Shown piece after piece: positions 47,038 to 56,885 of a stretch of 64,000 bases of DNA. This stretch comes from Arthrobacter sp. Leaf337 (lineage in GTDB: Bacteria; Actinomycetota; Actinomycetes; Actinomycetales; Micrococcaceae), in contig NZ_LMPC01000012.1 in the NCBI RefSeq assembly GCF_001423745.1, positions 708,809 through 772,808 on the forward strand. The letters are read 5' to 3'. A program made the position numbers and the translations under genes. Position 1 is the stretch's first letter, and every line of letters begins with the position of its first letter. Below the pieces are notes generated by a model. The model was given only the letters and a program-made list of their open reading frames with translations. It was not told the DNA's origin and did no database searches.

Positions 47038-49014
47038 GTGCTGACAATATTGAATGCCGTGAAGCGGGTGCTGGTGGGGAGGCCCTTCCGGAACGACCGG
47101 CTAGCCCACACCCTGCTGCCGAAGCGGATCGCGCTTCCGGTCTTCGCCTCGGATGCCCTCTCCTCTGTGGCCTATGCGCCCGACGAAATCCTCCTGACCC
47201 TGGCGTTGGCGGGCGTGAGTGCGGTTGCCTTTTCACCGTGGGTGGGCCTCGCCGTCATGGTGGTGCTGCTCACGGTGGTGGCCTCCTACCGACAGAACGT
47301 CCACGCATACCCGTCCGGCGGCGGCGACTACGAAATAGCCAACGTCAACCTCGGCAAGCACGCGGGACTGACCGTGGCATCCGCGCTGCTGGTTGACTAC
47401 GTACTCACGGTTGCCGTCTCGATGTCGTCCGCGGCAACCTACCTCACCACCGCGGTCCCCTCGCTTCACGGCCAGCAGGCACTGATTGCCACTATCGGCG
47501 TAGTCATCCTGGCGCTGGTGAACCTGCGGGGAATCAAGGAAGCCGGCAGCGTCTTCGCCGTTCCCACCTACATCTTCATGGCGTCCATCCTGGGCATGAC
47601 CGCCATCGGCGTCTTCCAGGCGGCGACCGGCCAGCTGGGCGAGGCCCCGTCCGCGAACTTCACGATAGTTCCGGCGGCCGGGTTCGATGAGGGGCTGGTG
47701 GGGCTTGCCGGCGCCTTCCTGCTGCTCCGGGCGTTCTCCTCGGGCGCCGCGGCCCTGACCGGTGTGGAAGCCATCAGCAACGGTGTTCCGAATTTCCAGA
47801 AACCCAAGAGCAAGAACGCCGCCACCACGCTGCTGCTGCTGGGCGTCATCGCCTCCGCGATGCTCGCCGGCATCATCTACCTCGCCAACGCCACCAAGGT
47901 GCACATTGTGCTGGACCCGGCCACGGAATTCCTGGTCAACGGGCAGCCGCTGCCGGAAGGCTACATCCAGAGCCCGGCCATCAGCCAAATCGCCCAGACC
48001 ATCTTCGGACCGGGCTCGGTGCTGTTCTACATCGTGGTTGCAGCAACCGGCGTCATCCTGGTTTTTGCCTCGAATACAGCCTTCAACGGTTTTCCGGTCC
48101 TCGGATCCATCCTCGCGCAGGACGGCTACCTCCCGCGCCAGCTGCGCACGCGCGGTGACCGCCTGGCCTTCAGCAACGGCGTCCTGGCCCTCGCCGCAGG
48201 CGCCCTGGTGCTCATCCTGGCCTTCAACGCCGACGTCACCAAGCTCATCCAGCTCTACATCGTCGGTGTTTTCATCTCCTTCACCGCAAGCCAGCTGGGC
48301 ATGGTCCGGCACTGGGGGCGCGAACTCAAACTGGCGCGGGACAAGACCGTTCGCCTCCGAATGCTCAAGTCGCGCACCATCAACATGATCGGTTTCGGCA
48401 TGACCGCCCTGGTCCTGACCATCGTGCTGATCACCAAATTCGAGCAGGGGGCCTGGATCGCGCTGCTCGCGATGTTCGTCCTGTACCTCATCATGTGGAG
48501 CATCCGCTCGCACTACGACAACGTGGCCAAGGAACTGGCGGTGGACGAGGATTCCTCGCCGCGTGCCCTGCCGTCCCGGGTCCACGCAGTGCTCCTGGTG
48601 TCCCACGTCCGCAAGCCCGTCCTGCGGGCCCTGGCCTATGCGCGGGCGTCTCGGCCCTCGCGGCTCGACGCCATAACGGTGGACATCAACTCCGAAGAAA
48701 CCGCGCACACCCTCGCCGACTGGGAGAAACTGGAAATTCCGGTGCCGCTGACAGTCCTCGCCAGCCCGTACCGGGAAACGGTGACCCCCATCATGGAATA
48801 CGTCAAGAACATGCGGCGGGATTCGCCCCGCGACCTCATCGTGGTCTACATCCCCGAGTACGTGGTGGGTAAGTGGTGGGAACAGCTGGTCCACAACCAG
48901 ACCGCCCTGCGTATCAAGACCCGGCTCCACTTCGAGCCGGGTGTCATGGTGGCCAGCGTCCCCTGGCAACTGAAATCGTCCGAAGAAGCAAAGAAATTGC
49001 AGGATATCCAATGA
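47038..49014 (+). CDS. APC-superfamily permease of the KimA/YdaO potassium-transporter type
   Basis: 658 aa, GTG start at 47038. About twelve membrane helices occupy the first 490 residues, followed by a cytoplasmic C-terminal domain (about 500-650). The N-terminal pattern matches KimA rather than amino-acid permeases: VKRVLVGRP, VFASDALSSVAYAPDEILLTL, VVASYRQNVHAYPSGGGDYE, then LLVDYVLTVAVSMSSAATYL and ALVNLRGIKEAGSVFAVPTY. KimA is a K+/H+ symporter repressed by c-di-AMP in Bacillus (known). The divergent TrkA pair supports a potassium role. Its end overlaps the methyltransferase gene (ATGA), so they are cotranscribed. Confidence -1.
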   Translation: MLTILNAVKRVLVGRPFRNDRLAHTLLPKRIALPVFASDALSSVAYAPDEILLTLALAGVSAVAFSPWVGLAVMVVLLTVVASYRQNVHAYPSGGGDYEIANVNLGKHAGLTVASALLVDYVLTVAVSMSSAATYLTTAVPSLHGQQALIATIGVVILALVNLRGIKEAGSVFAVPTYIFMASILGMTAIGVFQAATGQLGEAPSANFTIVPAAGFDEGLVGLAGAFLLLRAFSSGAAALTGVEAISNGVPNFQKPKSKNAATTLLLLGVIASAMLAGIIYLANATKVHIVLDPATEFLVNGQPLPEGYIQSPAISQIAQTIFGPGSVLFYIVVAATGVILVFASNTAFNGFPVLGSILAQDGYLPRQLRTRGDRLAFSNGVLALAAGALVLILAFNADVTKLIQLYIVGVFISFTASQLGMVRHWGRELKLARDKTVRLRMLKSRTINMIGFGMTALVLTIVLITKFEQGAWIALLAMFVLYLIMWSIRSHYDNVAKELAVDEDSSPRALPSRVHAVLLVSHVRKPVLRALAYARASRPSRLDAITVDINSEETAHTLADWEKLEIPVPLTVLASPYRETVTPIMEYVKNMRRDSPRDLIVVYIPEYVVGKWWEQLVHNQTALRIKTRLHFEPGVMVASVPWQLKSSEEAKKLQDIQ

Positions 49015-50345
49015 ACGCCGAGACCCAGACCCGCACGCATGCCGACCTCGTGGTGGATGTCGGGCCCATAGCCCACGGCGGGCACTGCGTGGCCCGCCAC
49101 GAAGGCCGCGTGGTGTTTGTCCGGCACGCCATTCCCGGCGAAAAAGTCCGGATCCGGCTGACCGACGCCGGCGAGGAATCCAAGTTCTGGCGCGCCGACG
49201 TCGTCGAGGTGCTCGAAGCATCACCCGACCGCGTGCCCCATTTCTGGCGCGTGGCGGATTCCCTGCGCGCATGGTCCCACGGCCACCCGCCGGTGGGCGG
49301 CGCCGAACTGGGCCACGTGTCCCTGGAACGCCAGCGCAGCCTCAAGGCCGAAGTCCTGGCGGAACAGCTGAAACGGCTCGCCGGCGTCGAACGCGTTACG
49401 GAAGTGGAAGCTGTCGGGGCAGGCAGCGACGGCCTCGGGTGGCGCACGCGGGCAAGCTTTGCCGTGACGCCCGCCGGGAAGCTGGGCATGCATGCCCACC
49501 GTTCCGATCAGGTCATTGCCATCCGCGAGATGCCCCTGGCCGTGCCCGGAATCAACGAGCTCAGGCTCTGGGACATCGACCTCCAGGGCGTCGACCGCGT
49601 GGAAGTGGCGGCGCCCGCCAACGGGTCGCGCCCGCTGGTGCTGCTGGCCCCTGCCGCAGGCACCCGCGCAAAGCGCCTCACCGGCATCCTGGCGCAGCTT
49701 CCCGACGACGTCTCGGTGGCCAGCTTCGATCCGGCCAAGGGCGAGGCCCTGCAGCTGCGCGGCCGCACCTGGGTCCAGGAGACGGCCGCCGGCCACGAGT
49801 ACCGGGTCACAGGGGAGGGCTTTTGGCAGATCCACCGGGACGCGCCGGACACCCTCGTCGGGGCGGTCAAAGAATTCCTGCACGACGGCGGATACCTTGA
49901 GCCGGGCGCGGTGGTTGCCGACCTGTATGCCGGGGCGGGCCTTTTCACTGCCGCCCTTGCGGACGCCGTCGGGGTCACCGGTTCGGTGTTGTCCGTTGAA
50001 GGTGCCCCCGGCACCAGCCGCGATGCACGGAAGAACCTGCACGGGGCGCCGCAAGTGGAGATCGTGCAGGGGCGCGTGGAACGCGTGCTGCGCCAGAAGC
50101 CCCGCAACTTCGATGCCGTCGTGCTTGATCCGCCCCGCGCCGGCGCGGGCAAAGCCGTGGTCAGCCAATTGATGGCCGCGGGGCCGCGGGCGGTCGCCTA
50201 TGTGTCCTGCGATCCGGCGTCGTTCGCCCGGGACCTGGGGTACTTCCAGCAGGGCGGCTGGTCGCTCGCAGGGCTGCGGGCGTTCGACCTGTATCCGCAC
50301 ACCCACCACATGGAGACAGTGGCGTTGCTGACGCCCCCGGCCTGA
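49011..50345 (+). CDS. TRAM-domain class I SAM-dependent RNA methyltransferase (TrmA/RlmD type)
   Basis: 444 aa from the ATG at 49011. The N-terminal TRAM domain (DLVVDVGPIAHGGHCVARHEG, 10-65) is followed by the methyltransferase: VVADLYAGAGLFTAALADAVG (SAM motif I), AVVLDPPRAGAGKAVV (motif IV) and the nucleophilic Cys in VAYVSCDPASFARDLGYF. Ends DLYPHTHHMETVALL. These enzymes make 5-methyluridine in rRNA or tRNA; which target cannot be said. I see no four-cysteine Fe-S motif of E. coli RlmD in the N-terminal half. Coupled to the KimA-like gene by ATGA overlap. Confidence -1.
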   Translation: MNAETQTRTHADLVVDVGPIAHGGHCVARHEGRVVFVRHAIPGEKVRIRLTDAGEESKFWRADVVEVLEASPDRVPHFWRVADSLRAWSHGHPPVGGAELGHVSLERQRSLKAEVLAEQLKRLAGVERVTEVEAVGAGSDGLGWRTRASFAVTPAGKLGMHAHRSDQVIAIREMPLAVPGINELRLWDIDLQGVDRVEVAAPANGSRPLVLLAPAAGTRAKRLTGILAQLPDDVSVASFDPAKGEALQLRGRTWVQETAAGHEYRVTGEGFWQIHRDAPDTLVGAVKEFLHDGGYLEPGAVVADLYAGAGLFTAALADAVGVTGSVLSVEGAPGTSRDARKNLHGAPQVEIVQGRVERVLRQKPRNFDAVVLDPPRAGAGKAVVSQLMAAGPRAVAYVSCDPASFARDLGYFQQGGWSLAGLRAFDLYPHTHHMETVALLTPPA

Positions 50346-50499
50346 TGTGACTAGGATGGGCGTAGTAGTCCCACGTCGCGCGCCGAATTCTCGGCTGACC
50401 CCATGCTCTTTTGTATGACCTTGTACTAATTAGGATGACCTAACTAGCAAGCGGTCTACCGCGCGACAAAGATGAAACTGTTGCGAGAGGAGTCCTGCG

Positions 50500-53310
50500 A
50501 TGAGCATTGTGGACAGCTTCGGTTCAAAAGGCAAACTTAATGTAGCCGGTACCGAATACGAAATTTTCCGGTTGAACTCCGTTGAAGGTGCAGAAAACCT
50601 TCCGTTCAGCCTCAAGGTATTGCTTGAAAACCTGTTGAGGACCGAGGACGGCGCTAACATCACGGCCGATCACGTCCGAGCACTGGCCGGTTGGGATCCC
50701 AACGCCCAGCCCGACACTGAAATCCAGTTCACGCCGGCGCGCGTGATCATGCAGGACTTCACTGGCGTGCCCTGCGTTGTAGACCTCGCCACCATGCGTG
50801 AGGCCGTCAAGGAGCTCGGCGGTGACCCCAAGAGGGTCAACCCGCTGGCTCCCGCCGAGATGGTGATCGACCACTCGGTGCAGATCGACGTATTCGGTAA
50901 CTCCGGCGCACTGGAGCGCAACATGGAGATCGAATACCAGCGGAACGGGGAGCGCTACCAGTTCCTCCGCTGGGGCCAGACCGCGTTTGACGACTTCAAG
51001 GTCGTCCCGCCGGGAACCGGCATTGTGCACCAGGTCAACATCGAGTACCTGGCCCGCACCGTCATGACCCGTGAAGTTGACGGCGTTGTCCGGGCCTACC
51101 CGGACACCTGCGTCGGCACCGATTCGCACACCACCATGGTCAACGGCCTCGGCGTGCTGGGCTGGGGCGTTGGCGGCATTGAAGCCGAGGCCGCAATGCT
51201 GGGCCAGCCCGTGTCCATGCTGATCCCGCGCGTCGTGGGCTTCAAGCTGACCGGGTCCATCCCGGCCGGCGCCACCGCCACCGACGTCGTCCTGACCATC
51301 ACCGAGCAGCTGCGCAAGCACGGTGTTGTGGGCAAGTTCGTGGAATTCTACGGCGAAGGTGTGGCGGCAGTGCCGCTGGCCAACCGCGCCACCATTGGCA
51401 ACATGAGCCCGGAGTTCGGCTCCACGGCCGCCATGTTCCCGATCGACGACGTCACCCTCGACTACCTGCGCCTCACCGGCCGGTCCGAGGAGAACGTTGC
51501 CCTCGTTGAGGCCTACGCGAAGGAACAGGGCCTCTGGCACGATCCTTCCAAGGAGATCAAGTTCTCCGAGTACCTCGAGCTGGACCTGTCCACGGTTGTT
51601 CCCTCTATCTCCGGCCCGAAGCGTCCCCAGGACCGCATCGAGCTCACCGATGCCAAGGAACAGTTCCGCAAGGACATCCACAACTACGTGAGCATCGAAG
51701 ACGGCAGCGTGGACGAGTCCCTGGAAGAGTCCTTCCCGGCCTCCGACCCGCCCTCGTTCACGCACGCTGACTCGCACACCACCGAAACGGCGCGGGTTGA
51801 GTCCGCGGCCAACGGTGCGCATGGGCGTCCGTCCACCCCGGTGCACGTTGTCACTGCGGACGGCCGCGAGTTCGAGCTGGACCACGGCGCGGTGTCCATC
51901 GCCTCGATCACGTCCTGCACCAACACGTCCAACCCGTCCGTGATGCTTGCCGCCGCACTGCTGGCCCGCAACGCCGTGGACAAGGGCCTGGCCGCGAAGC
52001 CGTGGGTCAAGACCTCCGTGGCACCCGGCTCCAAGGTGGTCACCGACTACTACGAGAAGTCCGGCCTGACCCCGTACCTGGAGAAGCTCGGCTTCTACAT
52101 CGTGGGCTACGGCTGCGCCACCTGCATCGGCAACTCCGGCCCGCTCGACGCCGAAATCTCCGAGGCCATCCAGGCCAACGACCTTTCCGTCACCGCAGTG
52201 CTGTCCGGTAACCGCAACTTCGAAGGCCGGATCAACCCGGACGTCAAGATGAACTACCTGGCCTCCCCGCCGCTGGTCATCGCCTACGCCCTGGCCGGAA
52301 CCATGGACTTCGACTTCGACACCGATGCCCTCGGCCAGGACGAAGCCGGAAACGACGTCTTCCTGAAGGACATCTGGCCGAACCCGGTCGAGGTCCAGCA
52401 GGTCATCGACTCCTCGATTGACAAGGAAATGTTCGCCCGCGGCTACGAGGGCGTCTTCGACGGCGACGACCGCTGGAAGGCACTGGACACCCCGGCCGGC
52501 GACACCTTCGCCTGGGACGAGAAGTCCACGTATGTCCGGAAGCCCCCGTACTTCGACGGCATGAAGGCGAAGCCGGAGCCCGTCACGGACATCACCGGCG
52601 CCCGCGTGCTGCTCAAGCTCGGCGATTCGGTCACCACCGACCACATCTCCCCGGCCGGTTCCTTCAAGTCGGACACCCCGGCCGGCCAGTACCTGCTGGC
52701 CAACGGTGTGGAGCGCAAGGACTTCAACTCCTACGGCTCGCGCCGTGGCAACCACGAAGTCATGATCCGCGGCACGTTCGCGAACATCCGCATCAAGAAC
52801 CAGCTGCTCGACGGCGTCGAGGGTGGCTTCACCCGCGACTTCACCCAGGCGGACGGTCCCCAGGCGTATGTCTACGACGCCGCCCAGAACTACCAGGCAG
52901 CCGGCACCCCGCTGGTGGTCCTGGCAGGCAAGGAGTACGGCTCCGGCTCATCCCGTGACTGGGCTGCCAAGGGCACCGCACTCCTGGGCGTCAAGGCTGT
53001 CGTGGCCGAAAGCTACGAGCGCATCCACCGCTCCAACCTGATCGGCATGGGCGTCCTGCCACTGCAGTTCCCGGCCGGCGAATCAGCTGCGACCCTGGGC
53101 CTGACCGGCACGGAAACCTTCGCAGTCGAGGGCGTCACCGCCCTCAACGAAGGCACCACCCCGAAGACCCTCAAGGTCACCGCCACGGCTGAAGACGGCT
53201 CCGCCAAGTCCTTCGATGCGGTCCTCCGCATCGATACCCCGGGCGAAGCGGACTACTACCGCAACGGCGGCATCCTGCAGTACGTGCTGCGCCAGATCTC
53301 CGCCAACTAG
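50500..53310 (+). CDS. acnA: aconitate hydratase A
   Basis: 936 aa TCA-cycle enzyme interconverting citrate and isocitrate. ATG at 50500 with GAGAGGAG upstream. 4Fe-4S ligands lie in [13 protein letters not shown] and [15 protein letters not shown]. Other hallmarks are [53 protein letters not shown] and [17 protein letters not shown] linker between the two halves contains [14 protein letters not shown], a motif also found in small stand-alone proteins, within about 60 residues of Ser/Thr-rich sequence. No acnR-type regulator follows. Monocistronic, with a terminator at 53337-53373. Confidence -1.
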   Translation: MSIVDSFGSKGKLNVAGTEYEIFRLNSVEGAENLPFSLKVLLENLLRTEDGANITADHVRALAGWDPNAQPDTEIQFTPARVIMQDFTGVPCVVDLATMREAVKELGGDPKRVNPLAPAEMVIDHSVQIDVFGNSGALERNMEIEYQRNGERYQFLRWGQTAFDDFKVVPPGTGIVHQVNIEYLARTVMTREVDGVVRAYPDTCVGTDSHTTMVNGLGVLGWGVGGIEAEAAMLGQPVSMLIPRVVGFKLTGSIPAGATATDVVLTITEQLRKHGVVGKFVEFYGEGVAAVPLANRATIGNMSPEFGSTAAMFPIDDVTLDYLRLTGRSEENVALVEAYAKEQGLWHDPSKEIKFSEYLELDLSTVVPSISGPKRPQDRIELTDAKEQFRKDIHNYVSIEDGSVDESLEESFPASDPPSFTHADSHTTETARVESAANGAHGRPSTPVHVVTADGREFELDHGAVSIASITSCTNTSNPSVMLAAALLARNAVDKGLAAKPWVKTSVAPGSKVVTDYYEKSGLTPYLEKLGFYIVGYGCATCIGNSGPLDAEISEAIQANDLSVTAVLSGNRNFEGRINPDVKMNYLASPPLVIAYALAGTMDFDFDTDALGQDEAGNDVFLKDIWPNPVEVQQVIDSSIDKEMFARGYEGVFDGDDRWKALDTPAGDTFAWDEKSTYVRKPPYFDGMKAKPEPVTDITGARVLLKLGDSVTTDHISPAGSFKSDTPAGQYLLANGVERKDFNSYGSRRGNHEVMIRGTFANIRIKNQLLDGVEGGFTRDFTQADGPQAYVYDAAQNYQAAGTPLVVLAGKEYGSGSSRDWAAKGTALLGVKAVVAESYERIHRSNLIGMGVLPLQFPAGESAATLGLTGTETFAVEGVTALNEGTTPKTLKVTATAEDGSAKSFDAVLRIDTPGEADYYRNGGILQYVLRQISAN

Positions 53311-53336
53311 CGGCAGAGGTCACAACCGGCACCACC

Positions 53337-53373
53337 AAAAGCCCCGGCCTGTCACTGACAGGCCGGGGCTTTT
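53337..53373. terminator. terminator of acnA
   Basis: 17-bp perfect inverted repeat (53337-53353 with 53357-53373), 3-base loop, followed by T residues. The clearest intrinsic terminator in the window. Confidence -1.
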
Positions 53374-53418
53374 GCGTGGCAGCCCCCTGTCCCTGCGTCG
53401 GGCCCGCCGTCGAGGCGT

Positions 53419-53424
53419 TAGAGT
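53419..53424 (+). promoter_or_regulatory. -10 element upstream of dxs
   Basis: TAGAGT 8 bases before an ATG at 53433 that opens a short uORF overlapping the dxs start. Transcription would begin at or just before that ATG. Confidence -1.
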
Positions 53425-53432
53425 TAAAAGGC

Positions 53433-53495
53433 ATGTCTACCACCCGAAGGAGGCCCCGTTGGGAATCTTGGACACCATCCGGAATCCGCAGGACC
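53433..53495 (+). CDS. 20-codon upstream ORF overlapping the dxs start
   Basis: ATG at 53433 to TGA at 53493-53495, product [20 protein letters not shown] plus one Thr. It would be translated from a leaderless mRNA. Its codons CGA-AGG-AGG (three Arg) contain the ribosome binding site of dxs, and it ends 34 bases inside dxs in another frame. Could couple or attenuate dxs translation; no protein evidence. Confidence -1.
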
Positions 53496-55432
53496 TGAGC
53501 AAGTTGACCGAAGAACAGCTGTCCCAGCTGGCTGCGGAGGTCAGGAGTTTCCTGATCGGCAACGTGTCGCAGACGGGTGGCCACCTCGGACCGAACCTCG
53601 GCGTTGTGGAACTGACCATGGCCGTGCACCGTATTTTTGATTCTCCCCGCGACAGCATTGTCTTTGACACCGGACACCAGTCGTATGTCCACAAACTCCT
53701 CACCGGACGCCAGGACTTCAGCACCCTCCGCCAGGAAGGCGGCATGTCCGGCTATCCGGACCGTGCAGAGTCCGAGCACGACATCGTGGAAAGCTCCCAC
53801 GCCTCCTCGTCGCTGTCCTGGGCCGACGGCATCTCCCGCGCCCGGCAGCTGACCGGCGACGGCGACCGCTACGTGATTGCCGTGGTGGGCGACGGCGCCC
53901 TGACCGGCGGCATGGCCTGGGAAGCGATCAACAACATTGCAGCGGACAAGAAGCGCCGCGTCGTCATTGTCGTCAACGACAACGGCCGTTCATACGCGGC
54001 CACCGTGGGCGGCTTCGCCGACTACCTCGCCTCCCTGCGTCCCACCATTGATTCCTTCCGCGCTGCCCCTGCCTACGAAGGCACCCTGGACTGGTGGAAG
54101 CGGAAGCTCCAAAACGGCGGACCCGTGGGACAGTTCACCTACCGGAGCCTGCATGCCATGAAGAAGGGCATCAAGGACTGGTGGGCGCCGCAGGGCATGT
54201 TCGAGGACCTGGGCATGAAGTACATCGGCCCGGTCGACGGCCACAACCTCCAGGCCATGGAGCACGCCCTCTCGACGGCGAAGAACTACGCCGGCCCGGT
54301 CATCGTGCACGCAATGACCGAAAAGGGTCACGGCTATGCGCCGGCTCGCGCCCACGAGGCCGACCAGTTCCACGCCGTAGGCATTATCGATCCCGAAACC
54401 GGGGAGCCCACGGAGGCGGGCGGCGCCCAGTCCTGGACGTCGGTCTTCGCCGACGAAATCGCAGCGATCGCCGATGAGCGCCAGGACATCGTGGGCATTA
54501 CCGGTGCCATGCTCATTCCCGTGGGCCTGCACAAATTCGCCGCACGGCACCCGGAACGCGTCTTCGATGTCGGCATCGCCGAGCAGCACGCGCTCACCTC
54601 GGCCGCCGGCATGGCCTTCGGCGGCCTCCACCCCGTGGTCGCCGTCTACGCGACCTTCCTGAACCGCGCGTTCGACCAGCTGCTCATGGACGTTGCCCTG
54701 CACCGGGCCGGCGTCACCATTGTGCTGGACCGCGCCGGTGTGACAGGGCCCGACGGCGCCAGCCACCACGGCATGTGGGACATGGCCATGGTGCAGATCG
54801 TCCCGGGGCTCCACCTGGCAGCGCCACGCGACGCCACAAGGCTCCGCGAAGAACTCCGCGAAGCCGTGGCCATCAAGGACGCGCCCTCCGTTGTCCGGTA
54901 TTCCAAGGGCAGCGTGGGGGCCGAAGTGGAAGCGCTGGAGCGCCTGAACGACGGCGTGGACGTGCTGGCCCGCCGTCCTGCGGGCTCCAGCGAAAACGAC
55001 GTGCTGATCGTGAGTGTGGGCGCCATGTCCGAGCTCGCCCTGGACGTTTCCAACCGGCTGGGCGCCCAAGGCATCAGCTCCACGGTGGTGGACCCCCGCT
55101 GGCTGCTGCCGGTCCGGAAATCCATCATTGCGCTGGCTGCCCGCCACCGCCTGGTCATCTGCATCGAGGACGGCGTCCGCGCCGGCGGCGTGGGATCCCG
55201 CATCCGTCAGGAAATGCGCGCCGCGGGTGTGGACACCGCCCTCAACGAGGTGGGCCTGCCGGTGGAGTTCCTGGACCACGGCACGCGCGCGCAGGTGCTG
55301 GAACGCGTCGGTTTGACCGCCCGCCAGATCACGCACGACGTCGTTGCCCAGGTTTTGGGGACCAAGGTGCCTTTCGCTCGTCCCCTGCCCGGCCAGGAAC
55401 ACCCGACTACGGGCAGCCTGCCAAAACTGTGA
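53459..55432 (+). CDS. dxs: 1-deoxy-D-xylulose-5-phosphate synthase
   Basis: 657 aa from a TTG at 53459: AAGGAGG lies 5 bases upstream, and [21 protein letters not shown] is the usual N-terminus. The long in-frame stretch before it is not DXS-like. Condenses pyruvate and glyceraldehyde-3-phosphate, the first step of the MEP isoprenoid pathway. The TPP motif is [17 protein letters not shown]...VNDN, the pyrimidine/transketolase part includes [17 protein letters not shown], and [13 protein letters not shown] and [15 protein letters not shown] are present. Overlaps the DUF402 gene by 4 bases. Head of a four-gene unit. Confidence -1.
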   Translation: MGILDTIRNPQDLSKLTEEQLSQLAAEVRSFLIGNVSQTGGHLGPNLGVVELTMAVHRIFDSPRDSIVFDTGHQSYVHKLLTGRQDFSTLRQEGGMSGYPDRAESEHDIVESSHASSSLSWADGISRARQLTGDGDRYVIAVVGDGALTGGMAWEAINNIAADKKRRVVIVVNDNGRSYAATVGGFADYLASLRPTIDSFRAAPAYEGTLDWWKRKLQNGGPVGQFTYRSLHAMKKGIKDWWAPQGMFEDLGMKYIGPVDGHNLQAMEHALSTAKNYAGPVIVHAMTEKGHGYAPARAHEADQFHAVGIIDPETGEPTEAGGAQSWTSVFADEIAAIADERQDIVGITGAMLIPVGLHKFAARHPERVFDVGIAEQHALTSAAGMAFGGLHPVVAVYATFLNRAFDQLLMDVALHRAGVTIVLDRAGVTGPDGASHHGMWDMAMVQIVPGLHLAAPRDATRLREELREAVAIKDAPSVVRYSKGSVGAEVEALERLNDGVDVLARRPAGSSENDVLIVSVGAMSELALDVSNRLGAQGISSTVVDPRWLLPVRKSIIALAARHRLVICIEDGVRAGGVGSRIRQEMRAAGVDTALNEVGLPVEFLDHGTRAQVLERVGLTARQITHDVVAQVLGTKVPFARPLPGQEHPTTGSLPKL

Positions 55433-55989
55433 TCCCGCACGAGGCCGAACCTCCCGGGAACCTGGCACCCGGGGACCTTGTGGTGGCGCGGAACCGCAAA
55501 TGGGACGGTGGCGCGCACTGGGTGGTACCGGGCAGCTACCTCGGCGAGGACAGCCACGGCTGGTGGATCTTCCAGCCCAAGGGATCGTTCATATCGCGGC
55601 CCGGAGCGGCTTTCCACGCCCGGTCCGACGCAGTCCTGCTTGTTCCGCGGACCGGCGACTACGTGGCCACGTTCTACGACGACACCTACCCCGGCGACTT
55701 CCGGGTGTACGTGGACCTCGCCGTGGGCCACGGCTGGAACGGCATCAGGCCCGGGACCTTCGAGTTCCATGTGATCGACATGGACCTGGACGTCATCCGG
55801 TCCGTGGCCCGCGGCGTCTACATCGACGACGAAGACGAATTCGCCGAACACCAGGTGCGCATGGAGTATCCGCGGGACCTCGTGGACCGGATGCTCCGGG
55901 AGACAGAACAGCTTTACCAGGCCGTGAAGGCACAGCACGCACCGTTCGACGGCACAGACGCCGAGTGGTTCAGGAGAGGACGGGCATGA
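55429..55989 (+). CDS. DUF402 domain protein
   Basis: 186 aa from a GTG at 55429 overlapping the dxs stop (GTGA). DUF402/FomD-like pattern: [89 protein letters not shown], with the conserved Asp cluster (DLDVI, DDEDEF) that binds divalent cations in FomD. Some relatives are nucleoside-diphosphate or nucleotide hydrolases. Physiological role unknown. The coupled position after dxs is probably an operon convenience, not proof of an isoprenoid function. Confidence -1.
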   Translation: MIPHEAEPPGNLAPGDLVVARNRKWDGGAHWVVPGSYLGEDSHGWWIFQPKGSFISRPGAAFHARSDAVLLVPRTGDYVATFYDDTYPGDFRVYVDLAVGHGWNGIRPGTFEFHVIDMDLDVIRSVARGVYIDDEDEFAEHQVRMEYPRDLVDRMLRETEQLYQAVKAQHAPFDGTDAEWFRRGRA

Positions 55990-56546
55990 GCGGAATTATC
56001 AGGGTCTACAAACGAGACGACGAAGGGGTCCTGCTGTTCCGGGAAGCCTGGTTCGATGAGGACTACAGCCAGTTCGTCATGAACCACGGCGTCGTCGGGC
56101 ACCAGAGCAAGACGGACGAAACGGACGTCGCCGATGCAGAGGCTGCCGAAGGCCTCATGGACGCCTTTGCAGTGCAGTGCGCAGAGGACGGCTACGCCGA
56201 GATTCCGGACGAGGAACAGTTCTGGGTGGTTGCGCAATACGCGCTGAAAACCAAGGACGGCACCGACCGTGACCGCTACCTGGAGGAAAAGGCCAAGGAC
56301 GCCCTCATCAGCCACCTTGCCTGGCGCGGGCTCGGCACCGTGGAGCGGTCAGAATTCGGCGAGGCCAAACTCAACATCTTCTGCCTCTGCCCCGATGTCA
56401 ACAAGGCCGTCAACGCCATCAAGGTCTGCATCCGCGGTGAGGACCTGGACTTCACCAAGCTCAGCATCGCTGCCGCGCCGTTCGGAGAGCTGGAAGCCTT
56501 TAAGCTCAAGCACTCGCCGAAACCGGCTTCGGGCTTTACCCTCTAA
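55986..56546 (+). CDS. hypothetical protein of the dxs unit
   Basis: 186 aa from the ATG at 55986 (ATGA overlap with DUF402). I do not recognise the family. It is acidic and soluble, with no signal peptide or membrane segment. N-terminal half: IIRVYKRDDEGVLLFREAWFDEDYSQFVMNHGVVG. C-terminal half: RDRYLEEKAKDALISHLAWRGLGTVERSEFGEAKLNIFCLCPDVNKAV, ending in EAFKLKHSPKPASGFTL. Both parts look like alternating alpha/beta structure. The two Cys in IFCLCPD could bind metal, but no other pair is obvious. Codon use matches its neighbours, so it is a genuine gene. Confidence -1.
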   Translation: MSGIIRVYKRDDEGVLLFREAWFDEDYSQFVMNHGVVGHQSKTDETDVADAEAAEGLMDAFAVQCAEDGYAEIPDEEQFWVVAQYALKTKDGTDRDRYLEEKAKDALISHLAWRGLGTVERSEFGEAKLNIFCLCPDVNKAVNAIKVCIRGEDLDFTKLSIAAAPFGELEAFKLKHSPKPASGFTL

Positions 56547-56580
56547 GAGGGGGCAACCGACTTACTGGGAGGCAACCGCT

Positions 56581-56799
56581 ATGGCGCCAAAATCCGTTCA
56601 ACCAGGCCACACCCCGATTCCCCGCGGAATCGGCGCGCCTGCCCGCCGGGCCATGGCCCACGCCGGACTGGAAACCCTGGAACAGGTGGTCCAGTATCCC
56701 CAGCGGGAATTGTTGAAGTTGCACGGAATGGGCGTCAAGACCATGGCACAACTCCAGGACGCCATGGACGAGCACGGACTCGAGTTCCCCGCCACCTGA
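56581..56799 (+). CDS. helix-hairpin-helix / RpoA-CTD-like small protein
   Basis: 72 aa from the ATG at 56581 with GGGAGG upstream. Contains RGIGAPARRAMAHAGLETLEQVVQYPQRELLKLHGMGVKTMAQLQDAM, the tandem-helix pattern of the alpha-subunit C-terminal domain and of HhH DNA-binding domains (GIG and HGMG hairpins). Probably binds DNA or an RNA polymerase partner. Last gene of the dxs unit, followed by a hairpin at 56822-56857. Confidence -1.
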   Translation: MAPKSVQPGHTPIPRGIGAPARRAMAHAGLETLEQVVQYPQRELLKLHGMGVKTMAQLQDAMDEHGLEFPAT

Positions 56800-56821
56800 G
56801 AAGTTCTCCGGCCTCCGGCCC

Positions 56822-56857
56822 GGTCCGGACGCAGCCCCGAAGGGTTCCGTCCGGACC
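56822..56857 (+). terminator. terminator of the dxs unit
   Basis: 10-bp inverted repeat GGTCCGGACG/CGTCCGGACC with a 16-base loop that can form a small inner hairpin. Confidence -1.
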
Positions 56858-56873
56858 TGCATTGCGGCCGTTA

Positions 56874-56879
56874 TAGGCT
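56874..56879 (+). promoter_or_regulatory. -10 element of the aldo/keto reductase gene (leaderless)
   Basis: TAGGCT, then gaattc (6 bases), then the ATG at 56886. Confidence -1.
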
Positions 56880-56885
56880 GAATTC

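Noticed and set aside
47233..49272. 679-codon minus-strand frame opposite the KimA-like gene
   Set aside because: Charged, repetitive composition typical of antisense to membrane-protein genes.
50524..52755. 743-codon minus-strand frame opposite acnA
   Set aside because: Antisense of aconitase; no recognisable domains, and low stop frequency is expected at this GC content.
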